Shown piece by piece: positions 11,675 to 23,305 of a DNA stretch of 64,000 nt. Position 1 is the stretch's first letter. Each line of letters opens with the position of its first letter. Position numbers and translations under genes: made by a program. The stretch comes from Adineta steineri. Its lineage: Eukaryota > Rotifera > Eurotatoria > Adinetida > Adinetidae. The DNA is taken from contig CAJNOI010000106.1 of NCBI GenBank assembly GCA_905250115.1, forward strand, positions 270,517 through 334,516, read 5' to 3'. Under the pieces are notes generated by a model that saw only the letters and a list, made by a program, of their open reading frames with translations, was not told where the DNA came from and searched no databases.

Positions 11675-11826
11675 GTAGTCAAAGATGTATTGACAATGGT
11701 GAAATACTTATACGTGAACGTGGATATGATTATATTAATATAGGTGGTTGTATTGGTGCGTTAATAGGTTATATTGTTGTATGTCATATTGTGGCTTTTC
11801 TTGGTGTTCGATTTCTTAAAAACTAA
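11675..11826 (+). pseudogene. Orphan last exon of an ABCG-type transporter
   Basis: The last 46 codons of an open frame read CIDNGEILIRERGYDYINIG, then a hydrophobic helix ending FLGVRFLKN and a stop. A Cys, a Gly-x-x-x-Leu stretch, then a final transmembrane helix ending in a basic xRFLK tail is the usual C-terminus of ABCG (White-type) half transporters, which export lipids and pigments. No other ABCG exon is visible upstream. The exon abuts the telomere-like fold-back at 11674, and beyond that a hAT insertion. I infer a 3' fragment of a broken gene; a live gene with a very long repeat-filled intron is less likely. Confidence 0.55.
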
Positions 11827-12174
11827 ATATGTATGTAAAATAATATACATATTTTTTGCCTATTTAATCTACAATAGTTTCTATACTTTTCTCTTTGAAT
11901 AACATTTCAATTACTATTGTATTTTTTGCTTCTGCATGCCTGCTTTTATCATTTGATTTTAGGAAAAAAAGTAAAATAAGAGATATCATGTTGCTCTATT
12001 TAATTCTTTGTTCATGTTGAAAAATTTCAGCTAAATTAATTTACTAGAAACTATTTTTTATTAATGAATATAATATTGTTATGTAGGCCTCCACCTTATG
12101 ATATTAGTTTCTAAATTGCACTACTTTGCTTCGATAGAATATATATAAAAAACAGAATATTTCATAGTCTGTTT

Positions 12175-12840
12175 CTACCACCACGCGACAGGATAATGTC
12201 TTTTAGATGATAAATTGTTAATAATTACGGCAACAATTATTAAAATAATTGTTCCTGATAGAGTAGGCATAAGAATATACTGAAAACCATACCAAGGATA
12301 AGTTGTGTTTGTCATAATCATATTTAATGCAGTTGCACCACCTGGTGCATGTAATGTATTAGTCAATTGCATAATTAAAATACTAATAGCAACTGATAAA
12401 GTTGCAGCGATGAATTGTTCATGTATATAATCGAATATAATACGTACAATACAACCAACGGTAGCACCAATTAGTTGACCAAAAACTGCATTACGTGGCT
12501 GTGCTAATGGACTTGATGGAGCTGCAAAAAGAAGTACACATGATGCTCCAAATGAACCAAGTAAGAAAGTTAAATCATGTCTAAAATAACAAAAATTATA
12601 TTAAATTTATTTCTATAGTTTTCTATTGATTAATCACTCTGCTAGTATTCGATAATGAACAACCGATATAATTCCAAGACCAATAAAAGTACCAACAAAT
12701 GTAATAATATATTCAATAAATTGAATCGATGATTCATTCGATTTATGCTGTCCAGACCATTTTTGAAAATATTTTTTAATTAATTCAGATTTTTTTCTAC
12801 AACATCGTGTTTCATTACATAGATCATCAATTTTATTCAT
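12175..12840 (-). CDS. HPP-family integral membrane protein
   Basis: Two exons on the minus strand (12840-12638 and 12580-12175) are joined across a 57-bp intron with GTGATT donor and TTTTAG acceptor, restoring a Glu codon. The product has a charged N-terminus (KKYFQKWSGQ), then four to five hydrophobic helices. GSFGASCVLLFAAPSSPLAQ followed by PRNAVFGQLIG, and HAPGGATALN, are the signatures of the HPP family (bacteria, fungi, plants); the protein ends NLSSKRHYPVAWW. A plant member transports nitrite across the chloroplast envelope, so small-anion transport is possible but unproven. The start is uncertain: an acceptor-like TCTATCTATAG sits just before the chosen ATG, and upstream exons (13849-14953) may belong to this gene. 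HPP proteins are rare in animals, which suggests transfer. Confidence 0.8.
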
Positions 12841-13848
12841 ATTATCGTTTACCAGTAATACTTCACTATAGATAGAAAAGAAAACAATCGGACTAGTACA
12901 ATAATATATATATCTTGATAACATCAAAATAAATTGTATTATTCAAATGATTAAAGTGTTTAATTAACCTTTGCTCAACAAATTATGCGAATTTTTAGTT
13001 ATTTTCATTTATCTAACTAAGAAACATAACTAAGAAGTAAGTGTACTTACAATTTTAGATTTACCAATATATAAAGTTTAACTTAAATTTACAAATAATA
13101 GTATTACAGTATGGTTCATCTTTATCATGTGCTTGTTTCTTTTCCTTGTTTTACAATGATACCGAGAACAAGTGAAGTATATGTCTATATCGTTCTCTTC
13201 TTTTAAAATAGTTAGAATATCTTTTCATTTGGTTCATACTTCTTTTTTAGTATATTTGATTTTTTTTCTATTTCGTTCATATTACAGATGATGATACTAT
13301 TAGAATTAGAAAACAAGATACTAAGGATCATATATGTTCTAAATACATTATTTAATCATATCGTTTGTAGAAAAACGAATAAGCTCTTATATATTTTTTT
13401 CTTTGTTCTATTTGGTAGTATAGTTTAGAAAAATATTGTTAATAAGATTCTAAAAGTTAATCACAATCTCTCTTCTTATCATCTAGTTAGTATTGAAATC
13501 ACATAACGCAATGAAAATAGATCAAAAGAATATGTAAGAAAAATGAAGAGTGACACATAGTTTTAGTTAGAAAAAAAATTAAATCTTTCCGAAAATCATG
13601 TATGAACATAACGAGAATGTTCTCTTATAAAAAAGTATATGAGAGAGATTAAGGAAAACAACAAATATGTTGTTTTTATAGTAACTATCGAATTAAATTT
13701 TTAGTTCTCATCTTGCACTTAATAATCGCTTGATTCGTTCATCCTTTTATCATATATGTATGGTGTGATCAAACCTTTGTTCACTTTTGAATTTGTCTTT
13801 GAACTACATATTTTTAATGGTGTATGATTTGTTCCTTACAGGATATGC

Positions 13849-14953
13849 TGAACAACACAAATACAGTCTAAATACGGGTCTTGATATTCGAAATAAATGT
13901 ATGTACAAACTATCTCTTGGGTGATGCCTATTGCAGTAAGTGCTATAAGTGGACCGACGGTCTTTTTGATAAGGAACAGTGACTTTTCTTTTATCTTTTC
14001 GTTTTGTTTGGACGAAGTATTCATAGTCATCATCCCATATAATTAAGAACATTTCTATTCCTTCCCTTATCAACTTATGGTCTGTACCGGAAAAACAAAA
14101 TGCAACTATTCGATTGATGGTAGCTCAATATTCAACCAAATATGTTGGTCAGATAGCGTTTAAACTATCAAAGAAATGTATAAAAAATAGAAAAACTACG
14201 TAAAGAAGAAGATTTAAAGAAGTCTGTGTACATTCACTGAAATCTACTTTAAAACAGTTGCTAATAAGTGGTAATATTTTCAAAAAAGATTCCAGCGGAA
14301 TATAAAACTCAAAGAATGTAACTCAATTGAAAATGTTTCGGCATTAATGAAGTTCAGAATAAACAAACAACCGTATGTATCGATCAATAATTTCATTGGA
14401 AGAACCAAAATAAAGCACGGAGAAACTTAAGCATTGAATTCGATGAAAAATTAGGTGATTCTACGAAAAATAGAATAGCATTGTTGGTTGAAAGAAAAAG
14501 TGATTATGTTAGTTATCACAACGATGCACATATATTGTAGATTTCATAAATAGAATACAACCAACTAACTTCTTTATCTTCCTCGTTTTCTTAATCTTGT
14601 CCGGTTATGGCACTCAATGTATATCAGAAATGATAATAAAAACTTATTCATTGATTTATTGAGAAAAGACATAGAAAAACTTATTTTACTTGTAACTATT
14701 TAGATCTTCTTTGGCATTCTCAAATTAAAAATGTTATTCATTAGATTAGTTAAATAACTGTTATCATATTTACCCAGGTTGCAAGGCTACAAGTGGAACA
14801 GGAATTGAATCATCGCTTGTATGATCAGATACATCCTATAATTTATATCGAATATATTACATTAGTGTCTCTACTAGATTATTTTACCACTTACCTCCGT
14901 TATTGCAGATTCAAACGTCGACATGGAATTTGACTTAATACAATCTACGAAAC
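13849..14953 (-). CDS. Unassigned exons, possibly 5' part of the HPP gene
   Basis: Two short minus-strand exons with good splice sites, 14953-14895 and 14835-14774, join in frame to MSTFESAITEDVSDHTSDD and then SIPVPLVALQPG. Farther on, the frame ending QDPYLDCICVVQHI stops at a GTAAGG donor near 13849. Its phase fits the acceptor at about 12898 (EVLLVNDNMNKIDDL), which leads into the HPP exon. The link between 14774 and this third exon could not be resolved, because two frames look open around 13900-14030. A single HPP gene with an extended N-terminus is the simplest reading; a separate gene is possible. Confidence 0.35.
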
Positions 14954-14989
14954 CTATAAAGATATTAGCATTTATCGGATGATATAAAT

Positions 14990-16346
14990 TTCTTTATATA
15001 TTTGTTATTACAGTTCAGTGATAATAGATCTTTTTTATGATTTAGTGGCTGGATATACGGTAATGAAGTAGGTTAATTTTCTGACATACCGTGTTAGTTT
15101 TCGAAATATATTTTCAAGGGTGGCAATTTTTTTGATCACCACAAAAATATACAAATGATCACTAAATTTATTATTAATAGATAGTTAGTACATTAATAAC
15201 AATCGTATACACCAAAGATAATATTATACATAAAAAAGACACAAAAAAAAATAAATAATGTTCATAACAAATCATGGTAACCATGCCGTACAAACATTTT
15301 TTGGATAGCTTGGAGCTTTAAAAGTATTTTTAGTTAATTGGATCATTTAGATTGAAATGGATTATCCTTTTTTTATGTAATCTTGTTACATTGATTAATC
15401 AACTATTACGACAACTATGTCATCTATCGTATATGTATTATCCAGCACTCATAAAATGAACTCGCTATCGCTCACTACGTGCTAATTTGTTTGGTGATCA
15501 AAAGTATATTTTCCCGTTTAATGCTTCATGACTTTTAAATAAATTTAAAAAAAGAATTTATTAATTTGAAAAATAGATAATATACAAGTAGAAATCAAAC
15601 TGAATTGGAATATTCTAAGTCGTAAAATACATGTTCTTTATGTATACTTTAACTGACTAGAGATCATCCATTGAGAATGTCTAGGAGATATGAAGAGATG
15701 GCATGAAACAATTAGAGCGAAGATGCAACGGTAAAAACAATACGATGATCTACAGATACATCGGTACTTTTTTTAATGCAATCATGTATGAAGCGAAACA
15801 GTTTATTGTCAAGAATCAATCCTACAAAACTTATATTCGAGAAATCTGTTCGTATGAATGTTTTTAAAAACTAGTTGTACATTTAGAATGTTGAATTTAA
15901 CTTTATAATAAGGTTTCTTTTCGAAAAATGAACGTTCTACGCAATATATCGAGCTGATAAATTCTTCGTTGTTGTCATGTACATAATTACATAAGAGTAA
16001 TTGACCTCTCTTAGTCATAATTCAGACAAAGTAATATAGCAAAGAACATTTATGTCTAGATCTTATTCCTAAAGAATTCTTAGCTAGTTATTATGCAATT
16101 TAGTGCGCCATATTAAGTTTTAAATAAACGTTTGTTTACCTTGTGTATGTACAGAAGCTTGAAATGAAATATAACCTTTTATTCTTCTGATTCAATTTCT
16201 TATGACAATTACTCATAGATCATATAAATAACGATGTTTTTGCCTAATTGTTTAAGCATCGATATTACTTGGCGTAATGTATCAATTAATAAAAGTATGA
16301 TTGTTGGATTTTTTTGTCCCTACATTCAAAAATATAATTGCTTATT
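14990..16346. other. AT-rich intergenic
   Basis: No coding exon, RNA gene or clear inverted repeat was recognised. Short open frames here lack recognisable composition. Confidence 0.35.
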
Positions 16347-16718
16347 ATGATTACAATTATGCTTTTATTTTTATGTTTATGTTGTTTACATGATTATTAT
16401 ATGGACGAGGAATGTACTTGTGTAAGTAATTAGAGAAAAAAAATGTTGTAAAATAATAATTTTTATTTATTTTTCTAGGATATTGTTTTCATCATATCTA
16501 AATTTTCTATCAGTATTTACAAACTCTATTCTATTGCAACAATTCATGAGACAAAATCTAAATTACGTCAATCAACTGAAAATACAATATTCAATGTATC
16601 TGTTATTAGTTTATTTCTTAATAATATCATTACATTTTATATCAACACTTTATGCGGTACCATATTTGGAAAAGAATTAATACGATTATTTCGTCCACTA
16701 CAACAAATAATCTATTAA
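16347..16718 (+). CDS. Small two-exon membrane or secreted protein
   Basis: Exon 1 (16347-16421) encodes MITIMLLFLCLCCLHDYYMD then EECTC, a likely signal peptide. It ends at a GTAAGT donor. Exon 2 (16479-16718) follows a TTTTTCTAG acceptor and continues in phase. It carries a charged stretch (IHETKSKLRQSTENTIF), a hydrophobic helix, and GTIFGKELIRLFRPLQ before the stop. The product is 104 residues. The second exon resembles the TM6-TM7/helix-8 end of rotifer 7TM receptors, so this could instead be the 3' remnant of such a receptor. No homolog is recognised with confidence. Confidence 0.5.
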
Positions 16719-17388
16719 TAAACAAATCTTATATAACAGATATCTAGTACATAATAAAAAAATTAAATATTATATATAGATGTATTTAGTTCGTATGTGA
16801 GGGTTTTTATTGATAAAATATAACTTGATGTCAACAAGAAAGCAATTATTCTTTCTATCTGAGACTTATCTCTATTGTAAGGATTTATTTTATCTAAAAA
16901 AATAAATCTGAATTAGTTATGTATTTATATGGTATGAAGCAAAATCTAAATGACATTTCTATCTCAGGTCCGTTGGTGGATGAGTAGATGTATACTTTCC
17001 AGCTGTTGCTCACATCTAGACCCTCGGAAATGCTGTTTACAATATACTCTCAAGATAAACAGAAAGCATGACATAATTAATATTGTCATGTTTCTTTTTT
17101 TTTAATTTCATTGTTACCGTTCAAGTAATAAAATAAAGAAAATTATAATATATTTTTTTCAAGTAAGTAGTTGTTATTAAGTTAAATCCAAGTTCGTAGC
17201 TATATATCTTGAATTATCTCCACTTATTAATATTTTTTTAAATTTTTCTTAGAAAGAATTTCATACTAAATGCTATTCATATGGTGAATGTCAGTTTAGA
17301 TTTGACTTTTCAAAAAACAAAAATTCCTTTATTAATTATAATAAAAAAAAAGAAAGAATTATTTTGTTTGAAACATTAAAAAAATCTT
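16719..17388. other. AT-rich intergenic
   Basis: Lies between the convergent small gene and the urea transporter fusion. No other feature seen. Confidence 0.4.
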
Positions 17389-20310
17389 TTATAAAGTATT
17401 TTGTTGTAATTCGTTTACAATTTCATAAAAATAGTTTTTTCTTGCTTCATCAATCGGATAAAATCCCCATCGATCTTTCTGTGTAATACCATCATATCCA
17501 TATTGAAGAAGAATTTGTACAACCTTTAAATGTCCATTTGCTGCAGCAATATGCATTGGTGTTCGTTGATGATAATCATCATAAAGTTGATTTGAATGAA
17601 AATAATTTTGAATAAAAAGTCCTTGAATTCTTTGAGCTTGTCCTGAACTAGCTAATCTTTGAAAAAGATGGATTTTAAACCATTTTTTAAATAAATTCAC
17701 AATTTGATTTTGATTATCCAATTGAATAATTGTCGGAGGAGATATATTATTATCCATATATTCATTTAAAAATTGAGATATATGAAAATGATCATTTTGA
17801 TATGCATAATCTAATGGAGCAAATCCCCATCGATCTTCTCGTAAAAGAATTTGTTGAAACTGTTCTTTTGAAGAAATTTCTGCTAAGAATTGAATTACTT
17901 CTAAATTTCCATCAGCAGCAGCAACATGTAAAACAGAACGATAATCATAATCAACACAATCCAATATATTTAAATGAGAAAATTGTTCAAGAAAATTTTT
18001 TATTTTATTTTTATCATTTTGAGCTGAAATTATCCAGAAAAGTGAGGGAAATAAAATTTCATCAATATTTGTTGGATTTGTCTTTTCATCTTTATCTTCT
18101 TTCGCATGAACTGATTTTTTTGAAAATGTTGGTAATTTTTCTGATGAAATTTTCAATGGATTATAATTATTTTGTATTTTATCAAATAAATAATTTTTTA
18201 TTTTAAAATCAGATAAATTTGTAAGATAATTTAAAGGTGTTTTTTGTGAATGATCAGTTAAATCAAACCAAATTTGAGTTTTTTTTACAAGAAAACAAAC
18301 AATATTAAACTGATTTGTAATTATTGCTGAATGTAAAGCATTTCTTCCATCATAATCTCCATTATTCGGATTTAATCCACATGAAATTAAACATTGAATA
18401 GCATCAAGATTATCTTCATAAACAAATGCATTTAAATAAAAAGCTAATTCTTGTGCTTTATCGCCAGGTAATCTTGCACCATGATAATAAAGATAAGCAA
18501 GTAAATGGAATTGTCCATTCCATAGCGCATCAAACAATGGTGAATTACCATATTTATCTTCTGCATTAGCATCTAATTTACCATGTTCAATAAGATATTT
18601 AGTTATTAAAAAGTTTCCTTGACACGAGCTTATATGTAATGGACTACGATAATATTGATCTGTTGATTTACTACTTGTAGTTTGTTTAAATAACATTTTA
18701 AGTGAATGTAAATCATTTTTATAAACATATGAACACATTAATATTGGAATAAATTCTTCTTTTATTTTAGCTAATTCTCCCCATGTTAAATTTTCATCTG
18801 CTGAAAATGAAAATGTTGTTAAATGACTTAAAAAATAAAATTGATTTTTAATTAATTGAGATGTTCGATAACGACGATAATGATCTTCAGGTATACTAAC
18901 TGATGTTATTTTAACAGGAACAAGATTTTTTGAACCACTTGATAAACAAAATATCCAACATATAAAAGTAAATGGAAATGTTAATGTTGGCATACCAACT
19001 GGATTTAAAAATGATGATATACAAGCTTGAACAAGTAATGTCATTAATGAACCATATAATGTAAATATCCAAATTTTATAACCATATAAGACAAAAAACA
19101 TTCCACCTAATGCTTCACATGTTAATACAGCATTATAACCCCATAATCCAGAATGAATTGCTTGAGGAGATAAACCTAAAAGATAAGCTGCAGCTAATTG
19201 ACTTGTTACAGCACCAAATAATGCAAAAAATGATAAAATTCGAGAACAAAGCGAGACACCAATAAGAATAATTGCACCTGTATATGGATTATCAAGAAAA
19301 TATACTTGTGCTATGCTTGCAAAAAATCCAACAAAATTATCTTCAACTGTATATATTTGATATGATATATTTAATAAATTTGGTTTATCAGTGAATGTTG
19401 TTAATAATGATGGAGATAAAATTTGTCCATCAAGAAAAAAATATCGATATTTTAATGAACCAAGTAACCATATCCATGTTGAAATTTGAAAACTAAATGT
19501 ATATGGAGATATTTCAAATTTTTCAACAAGAACTTTTCCAATAGACATTGTAAATATTGATGAAAATATTGACATAAGTATAACTGCCGGAATTATTTGT
19601 GGAGATTGTGGAAATGTAAAATAAGCTATACCCATTCCTGTTAAACATCCATTATATCCATATAAACCCGATCGAATTGCATTATAATTATATCCTAAAA
19701 TATGTGCTGTTAATGTTGATACAGATGTTCCAAGAAGTCCATAAAATGCTAATTGCCAATCTCCATAAAATAATCCAATTGTTATTATAAGACCTGATAA
19801 TGGATTATTTGCAAACATAACTTGACTTATACCTCGAAAAACTGAATCAATAAATATAATTAAAAAACGATATTTATGAAATTCTTCTCGATTATATATT
19901 TCATTCATTCCAGACATTGTACCAATAAATGTTCGCCAAGTTAAACGATATACATGTTTTTTTCGTGGTGGACGACGTTGATCAATATAAGAAAGAATTT
20001 GTTCAACACCACGAGGATCTCTTCTTACAGAATTTTGATTAGTTTTATTAGTTTTTGAAAGAAGTAATCTTTGTTCTCTTGTTGGACCTTCACTTAGATA
20101 ATCATCTGATTGTGTATTTAAACCTGATGACCATGCTCGTTCTTCCGGAATTTCATCTACTGACAATAAATTGGAATTTGTTGAAAGATAATTTTGAGAA
20201 TTTTGATTTGAACCCATTGATGATGCCCACGTTCGAATATTTTTTGGTTGTTCATCATCTGTTTCACCTGCATTGCTTTCTCTTGATGATATAAATGCTA
20301 TGATAAACAT
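17389..20310 (-). CDS. Urea transporter (SLC14-like) fused to ankyrin repeats
   Basis: A single uninterrupted 973-codon frame. Residues 1-120 are polar and Ser/Asn/Arg-rich, probably cytosolic. Residues about 125-465 are a urea transporter fold with two homologous halves. RGISQVMFANNPLSGLIITI and AQVYFLDNPYTGAIILIGVS are the paired channel-entry segments, GLYGYNGCLTG and GLWGYNAVLTCEALGG the paired pore segments, and GMPTLTFPFTF matches the family signature LPxxTxPF in the second half. In the first half the signature is degenerate (SPYTFSF). Residues about 510-970 hold ankyrin repeats (YYRSPLHISSCQGNFLITKY, YGNSPLFDALWNGQFHLLAY, DGRNALHSAI, RSVLHVAAADGNLEVIQFL, RTPMHIAAANGHLKVVQILL). The family moves urea passively through the plasma membrane; ankyrins would tether or regulate it. 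No introns. An ATG before TTTATCATAGC is used, but AG at ATATCATCAAG could be a splice acceptor, leaving an upstream exon unseen. Confidence 0.88.
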   Translation of the reverse strand: MFIIAFISSRESNAGETDDEQPKNIRTWASSMGSNQNSQNYLSTNSNLLSVDEIPEERAWSSGLNTQSDDYLSEGPTREQRLLLSKTNKTNQNSVRRDPRGVEQILSYIDQRRPPRKKHVYRLTWRTFIGTMSGMNEIYNREEFHKYRFLIIFIDSVFRGISQVMFANNPLSGLIITIGLFYGDWQLAFYGLLGTSVSTLTAHILGYNYNAIRSGLYGYNGCLTGMGIAYFTFPQSPQIIPAVILMSIFSSIFTMSIGKVLVEKFEISPYTFSFQISTWIWLLGSLKYRYFFLDGQILSPSLLTTFTDKPNLLNISYQIYTVEDNFVGFFASIAQVYFLDNPYTGAIILIGVSLCSRILSFFALFGAVTSQLAAAYLLGLSPQAIHSGLWGYNAVLTCEALGGMFFVLYGYKIWIFTLYGSLMTLLVQACISSFLNPVGMPTLTFPFTFICWIFCLSSGSKNLVPVKITSVSIPEDHYRRYRTSQLIKNQFYFLSHLTTFSFSADENLTWGELAKIKEEFIPILMCSYVYKNDLHSLKMLFKQTTSSKSTDQYYRSPLHISSCQGNFLITKYLIEHGKLDANAEDKYGNSPLFDALWNGQFHLLAYLYYHGARLPGDKAQELAFYLNAFVYEDNLDAIQCLISCGLNPNNGDYDGRNALHSAIITNQFNIVCFLVKKTQIWFDLTDHSQKTPLNYLTNLSDFKIKNYLFDKIQNNYNPLKISSEKLPTFSKKSVHAKEDKDEKTNPTNIDEILFPSLFWIISAQNDKNKIKNFLEQFSHLNILDCVDYDYRSVLHVAAADGNLEVIQFLAEISSKEQFQQILLREDRWGFAPLDYAYQNDHFHISQFLNEYMDNNISPPTIIQLDNQNQIVNLFKKWFKIHLFQRLASSGQAQRIQGLFIQNYFHSNQLYDDYHQRTPMHIAAANGHLKVVQILLQYGYDGITQKDRWGFYPIDEARKNYFYEIVNELQQNTL

Positions 20311-22130
20311 AATTCATAAAATTATCATTAAAATGAAAACAAAATATACTTTTTTAAATTTTTTAGAGCTCATATCTATTTTATTAAACTTTAATTTAAC
20401 TAAAAATATTCTCTAATATCAATATGATAATTAATTTTCAAAAATAATTCATATTTATAAGATATAATATCAATTTATTAAATATAAACAATCAATCAAT
20501 TATATTAATCATCAAAATGCACTTATAATATCAATAGGTCAGAAAATCACCTGTCTATTGAATTTGATTTGTTCTCTTTTGGTGATTAGTTTCAAATCGA
20601 TCATATTTATCAAATGTCCATCTTGATGTTATTTTGAAGTATTTTTAATAATCAATACAATTCTTTTCAAATTCATATTTTTGTTTTATCTAAACATTGC
20701 CAAAGACGAATCGCTTAACAATCAATGTCTCCATTGAATAGATGGAAAAAAATACAATTATTTAAAAACAATTTTTAAAGATAAATCAATTAATTTAAAT
20801 GGTTTATATATTGAATTATGAAAACATATGATAATCAACAGTTTAATTTAATAAACAAAAATTCATACTGAGTATAAGTTATCGAAAGCAGGTTTTTAAA
20901 TTTTTTTCGTAGGCATAATTAATAAGTAAGTTAGGAATTATTTTTTATTGAGGTTGATAGTCAGACAAAGTAAATAATATCGAAATTTAGAAAACTACGA
21001 ATAAAAACGCTTCAGAGTAAATTTACTTTTTCAGTATTGTCTCAATAAAAACTTTTCCTAGTAACTAAATCTCTTAGAAATGCATTGTTCAAATCAATTT
21101 TATTTGTTATGTATCACAAAATCATATTGATAAACATTTCTAGCAAAAATTTTTAATTTAAAAATTCAATGAATAATCATGAGTATTAAGTAATAATCTT
21201 ACTATAAAATAAGTGCTCTATGACCTTTAGTACGCAAATACATAAACAGATGAATATCGCCAAAAAAAAATTCTTTTAGATATATCTTCATCTTCCGACA
21301 TTAATAGTCTCAATATATTATAAGAAAAATTTTGTTTAATTATAAAAACTTGTTAATTTAATAAAAATAAATAAAAAATTATTTTCTACTTACAGACGTG
21401 TTTGTTCTTCATGTTGATATAAAATCGACGTTGTATCACCTTATCGTATTAATTTGAATATACCGATCATATACGTATACAAGTGTATTCATCATAATGA
21501 TTCTTTTGTCCATTATTTATATAACTGGATTTTTATCAAAGATAATTTGCGTCATTATTGGTATAATTGCGTTTTTGTTATAGATTATTTTACTCATTAT
21601 TAATCAATAATATATTATGACATATAAACAAAAGACGAATAAGGGAAGAAAAAAATTTATTATTTAACCTTTTTTGGGCGAAAATACTTTTCTACATACT
21701 GTTTTATAATTTCGAATTCTAATTGAAAATAAATCTATTCGAAATACAATATAAATATAATGTAATCAATTTTTAAGTTTTTAGATATAATCAGAAAATT
21801 TTCAATTTTTAGACAATCATTATGAACCTATAGGTAATGACACAGATGCGTTCGTTAAAATCTCAAGGTATCATATATTTTATACACTATTATAATTAAA
21901 TATTAGGGTTAGGATGTTTTTTATTTAAGTCGAATAATTTCTATTTTTTATTCATGTTTCTTGTTTTTGTTTTTTATTCAGTTTGACATCGATGCATAGG
22001 CTGATAATGATCGTATAAAGATCGAAAGTTTCCTAATTATATATAAAAACTTAAAAATCGGCTACACCATATTTATTTATTTCTACATTAAATTAGTTAA
22101 AAATCTCAAGATTAGTATTATTTCATTTTA
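20311..22130. other. AT-rich intergenic, no gene seen
   Basis: About 1.8 kb between the urea transporter fusion and the telomere-like tract. I looked for upstream exons of the diflavin reductase here and found none. Confidence 0.5.
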
Positions 22131-22250
22131 TCTTGAGGGTGTGGGTGTGGGTGTGGGTGTGGGTGGGTGTGGGTGGGTGTGTGTGTGTGTGAGGGTGTGG
22201 GTGTGGGTGTGGGTGTGGGTGTTATCTTCTTCACACACATACACCCATAT
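22131..22250. repeat. Telomere-like fold-back (copy 3), G-rich arm dominant
   Basis: Starts TCTTGAGGGTGTGGGTGTGG and continues as TGTGGG/TGGG/TG repeats to about 22231. A GTTATCTTCTTC centre follows, then a short degenerate C arm (CACACACATACACCC). The longest G-rich tract in the window. A 5'-truncated reductase follows 255 bases downstream. Confidence 0.85.
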
Positions 22251-22504
22251 CTAAATCCAAGTCATTGAGTAACTGTTAAACTCTTCCTGAATGCACAGTA
22301 ACCTCTCACGCCTATTCTCTCATACACTCACATCCTTAAACCCGAACTATTCGGGTTCGGTGTATACCGAGTTCTAGTCTAACACAGTTACATTTGTAAA
22401 ATTTTATCCTATCAAGTACAATTGATAGATATAATTATTGTCTAACAAGAATAAATTAAAATAATGAACTATACTTTGATAATTTTCTTTCTTGTTTATA
22501 TAAG

Positions 22505-23305
22505 TTATTACCACAACTCCAACCACGATATTATTCAATATCGTCATCGGATCGTTTCCATCCAAATCAATTACACATTACTGTTAGTGTTGTCACCTAC
22601 ATGACACCACATGGAATAATTCGAAGAGGTATCTGTTCCAATTATTTACAGCAAACAACACCTAAATTATCGTCTAATGGGCAACCAATTCAAGCAGTAT
22701 GGCAACGTAAACCAAGCTTGGTACGATTGTTTATATCGCCTAATCCACATTTTCGATTACCAGACCAAGAACATTTGTCACTGAGTGTGACATCAAAGGT
22801 GGTTACTGATGTGCCCTTGAATTCTCCACTCTTAATGTTCGCAATTGGCTCTGGTATTGCACCATTTCGATCGTTCTGGCAAGAGTTACAATTACTGGAA
22901 GGTTCACAAGGAAGAGTCAACATTGAACGTATTTTGTTTATGGGTTGTCGAAGTGAAAACGATTTTCTTTATGCAGAAGAACTCAAAGCCCTTACCAGTA
23001 AAACAGGCAAAACTAACAAACTTATAACAGCCGTTATACCAGTATACTCACGAGAAAATGGTGTTAATAGACGACATGTTCAAGATGCAATGTTAGACTA
23101 CGAAAGTATGATTTATTCATTGCTAACTGAAAAAAATGCTGTTGTATACATGTGTGGATCGACTCGTGCTTGTCAAGGTATCGAATCAACATTAGCATCG
23201 ATTATAGAATCATGTAGTGAAAACAATTTAACATTAATGCAAGCGAATAATATTATCCAAGAATACAAAGCTTTAGGTAGAATCAAACAAGATATGTTTG
23301 GTTAA
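22505..23305 (+). pseudogene. 3' fragment of an NADPH diflavin reductase
   Basis: An open frame of 266 codons begins after an AG at 22504 with LLPQLQPRYYSISSS, the FAD-binding RxYSxSS motif. RRGICSNYL follows, then the NADPH-binding GSGIAPFRSFWQEL, FMGCRSENDFLYAEEL, and VYMCGS. It ends GRIKQDMFG, like the C-termini of NO synthase, CYP505/BM3 and CPR-type reductases. This is the FAD/NADPH half that passes electrons to an FMN domain. The FMN module, the connecting domain and any N-terminal catalytic domain are missing; no matching exon is seen in the 2 kb upstream. The telomere-like tract at 22131-22250 lies just before it. The remaining frame is intact, so loss may be recent. Parent could be NOS-like, P450-fusion or sulfite-reductase-like; I cannot decide. 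Confidence 0.75.

Noticed and set aside
17730..18206. 158-codon plus-strand frame inside the urea transporter gene
   Set aside because: Antisense shadow of the ankyrin-coding sequence.
22131..22250. A true chromosome end at this position
   Set aside because: Sequence continues with genes on both sides, so the tract is internal in this assembly.
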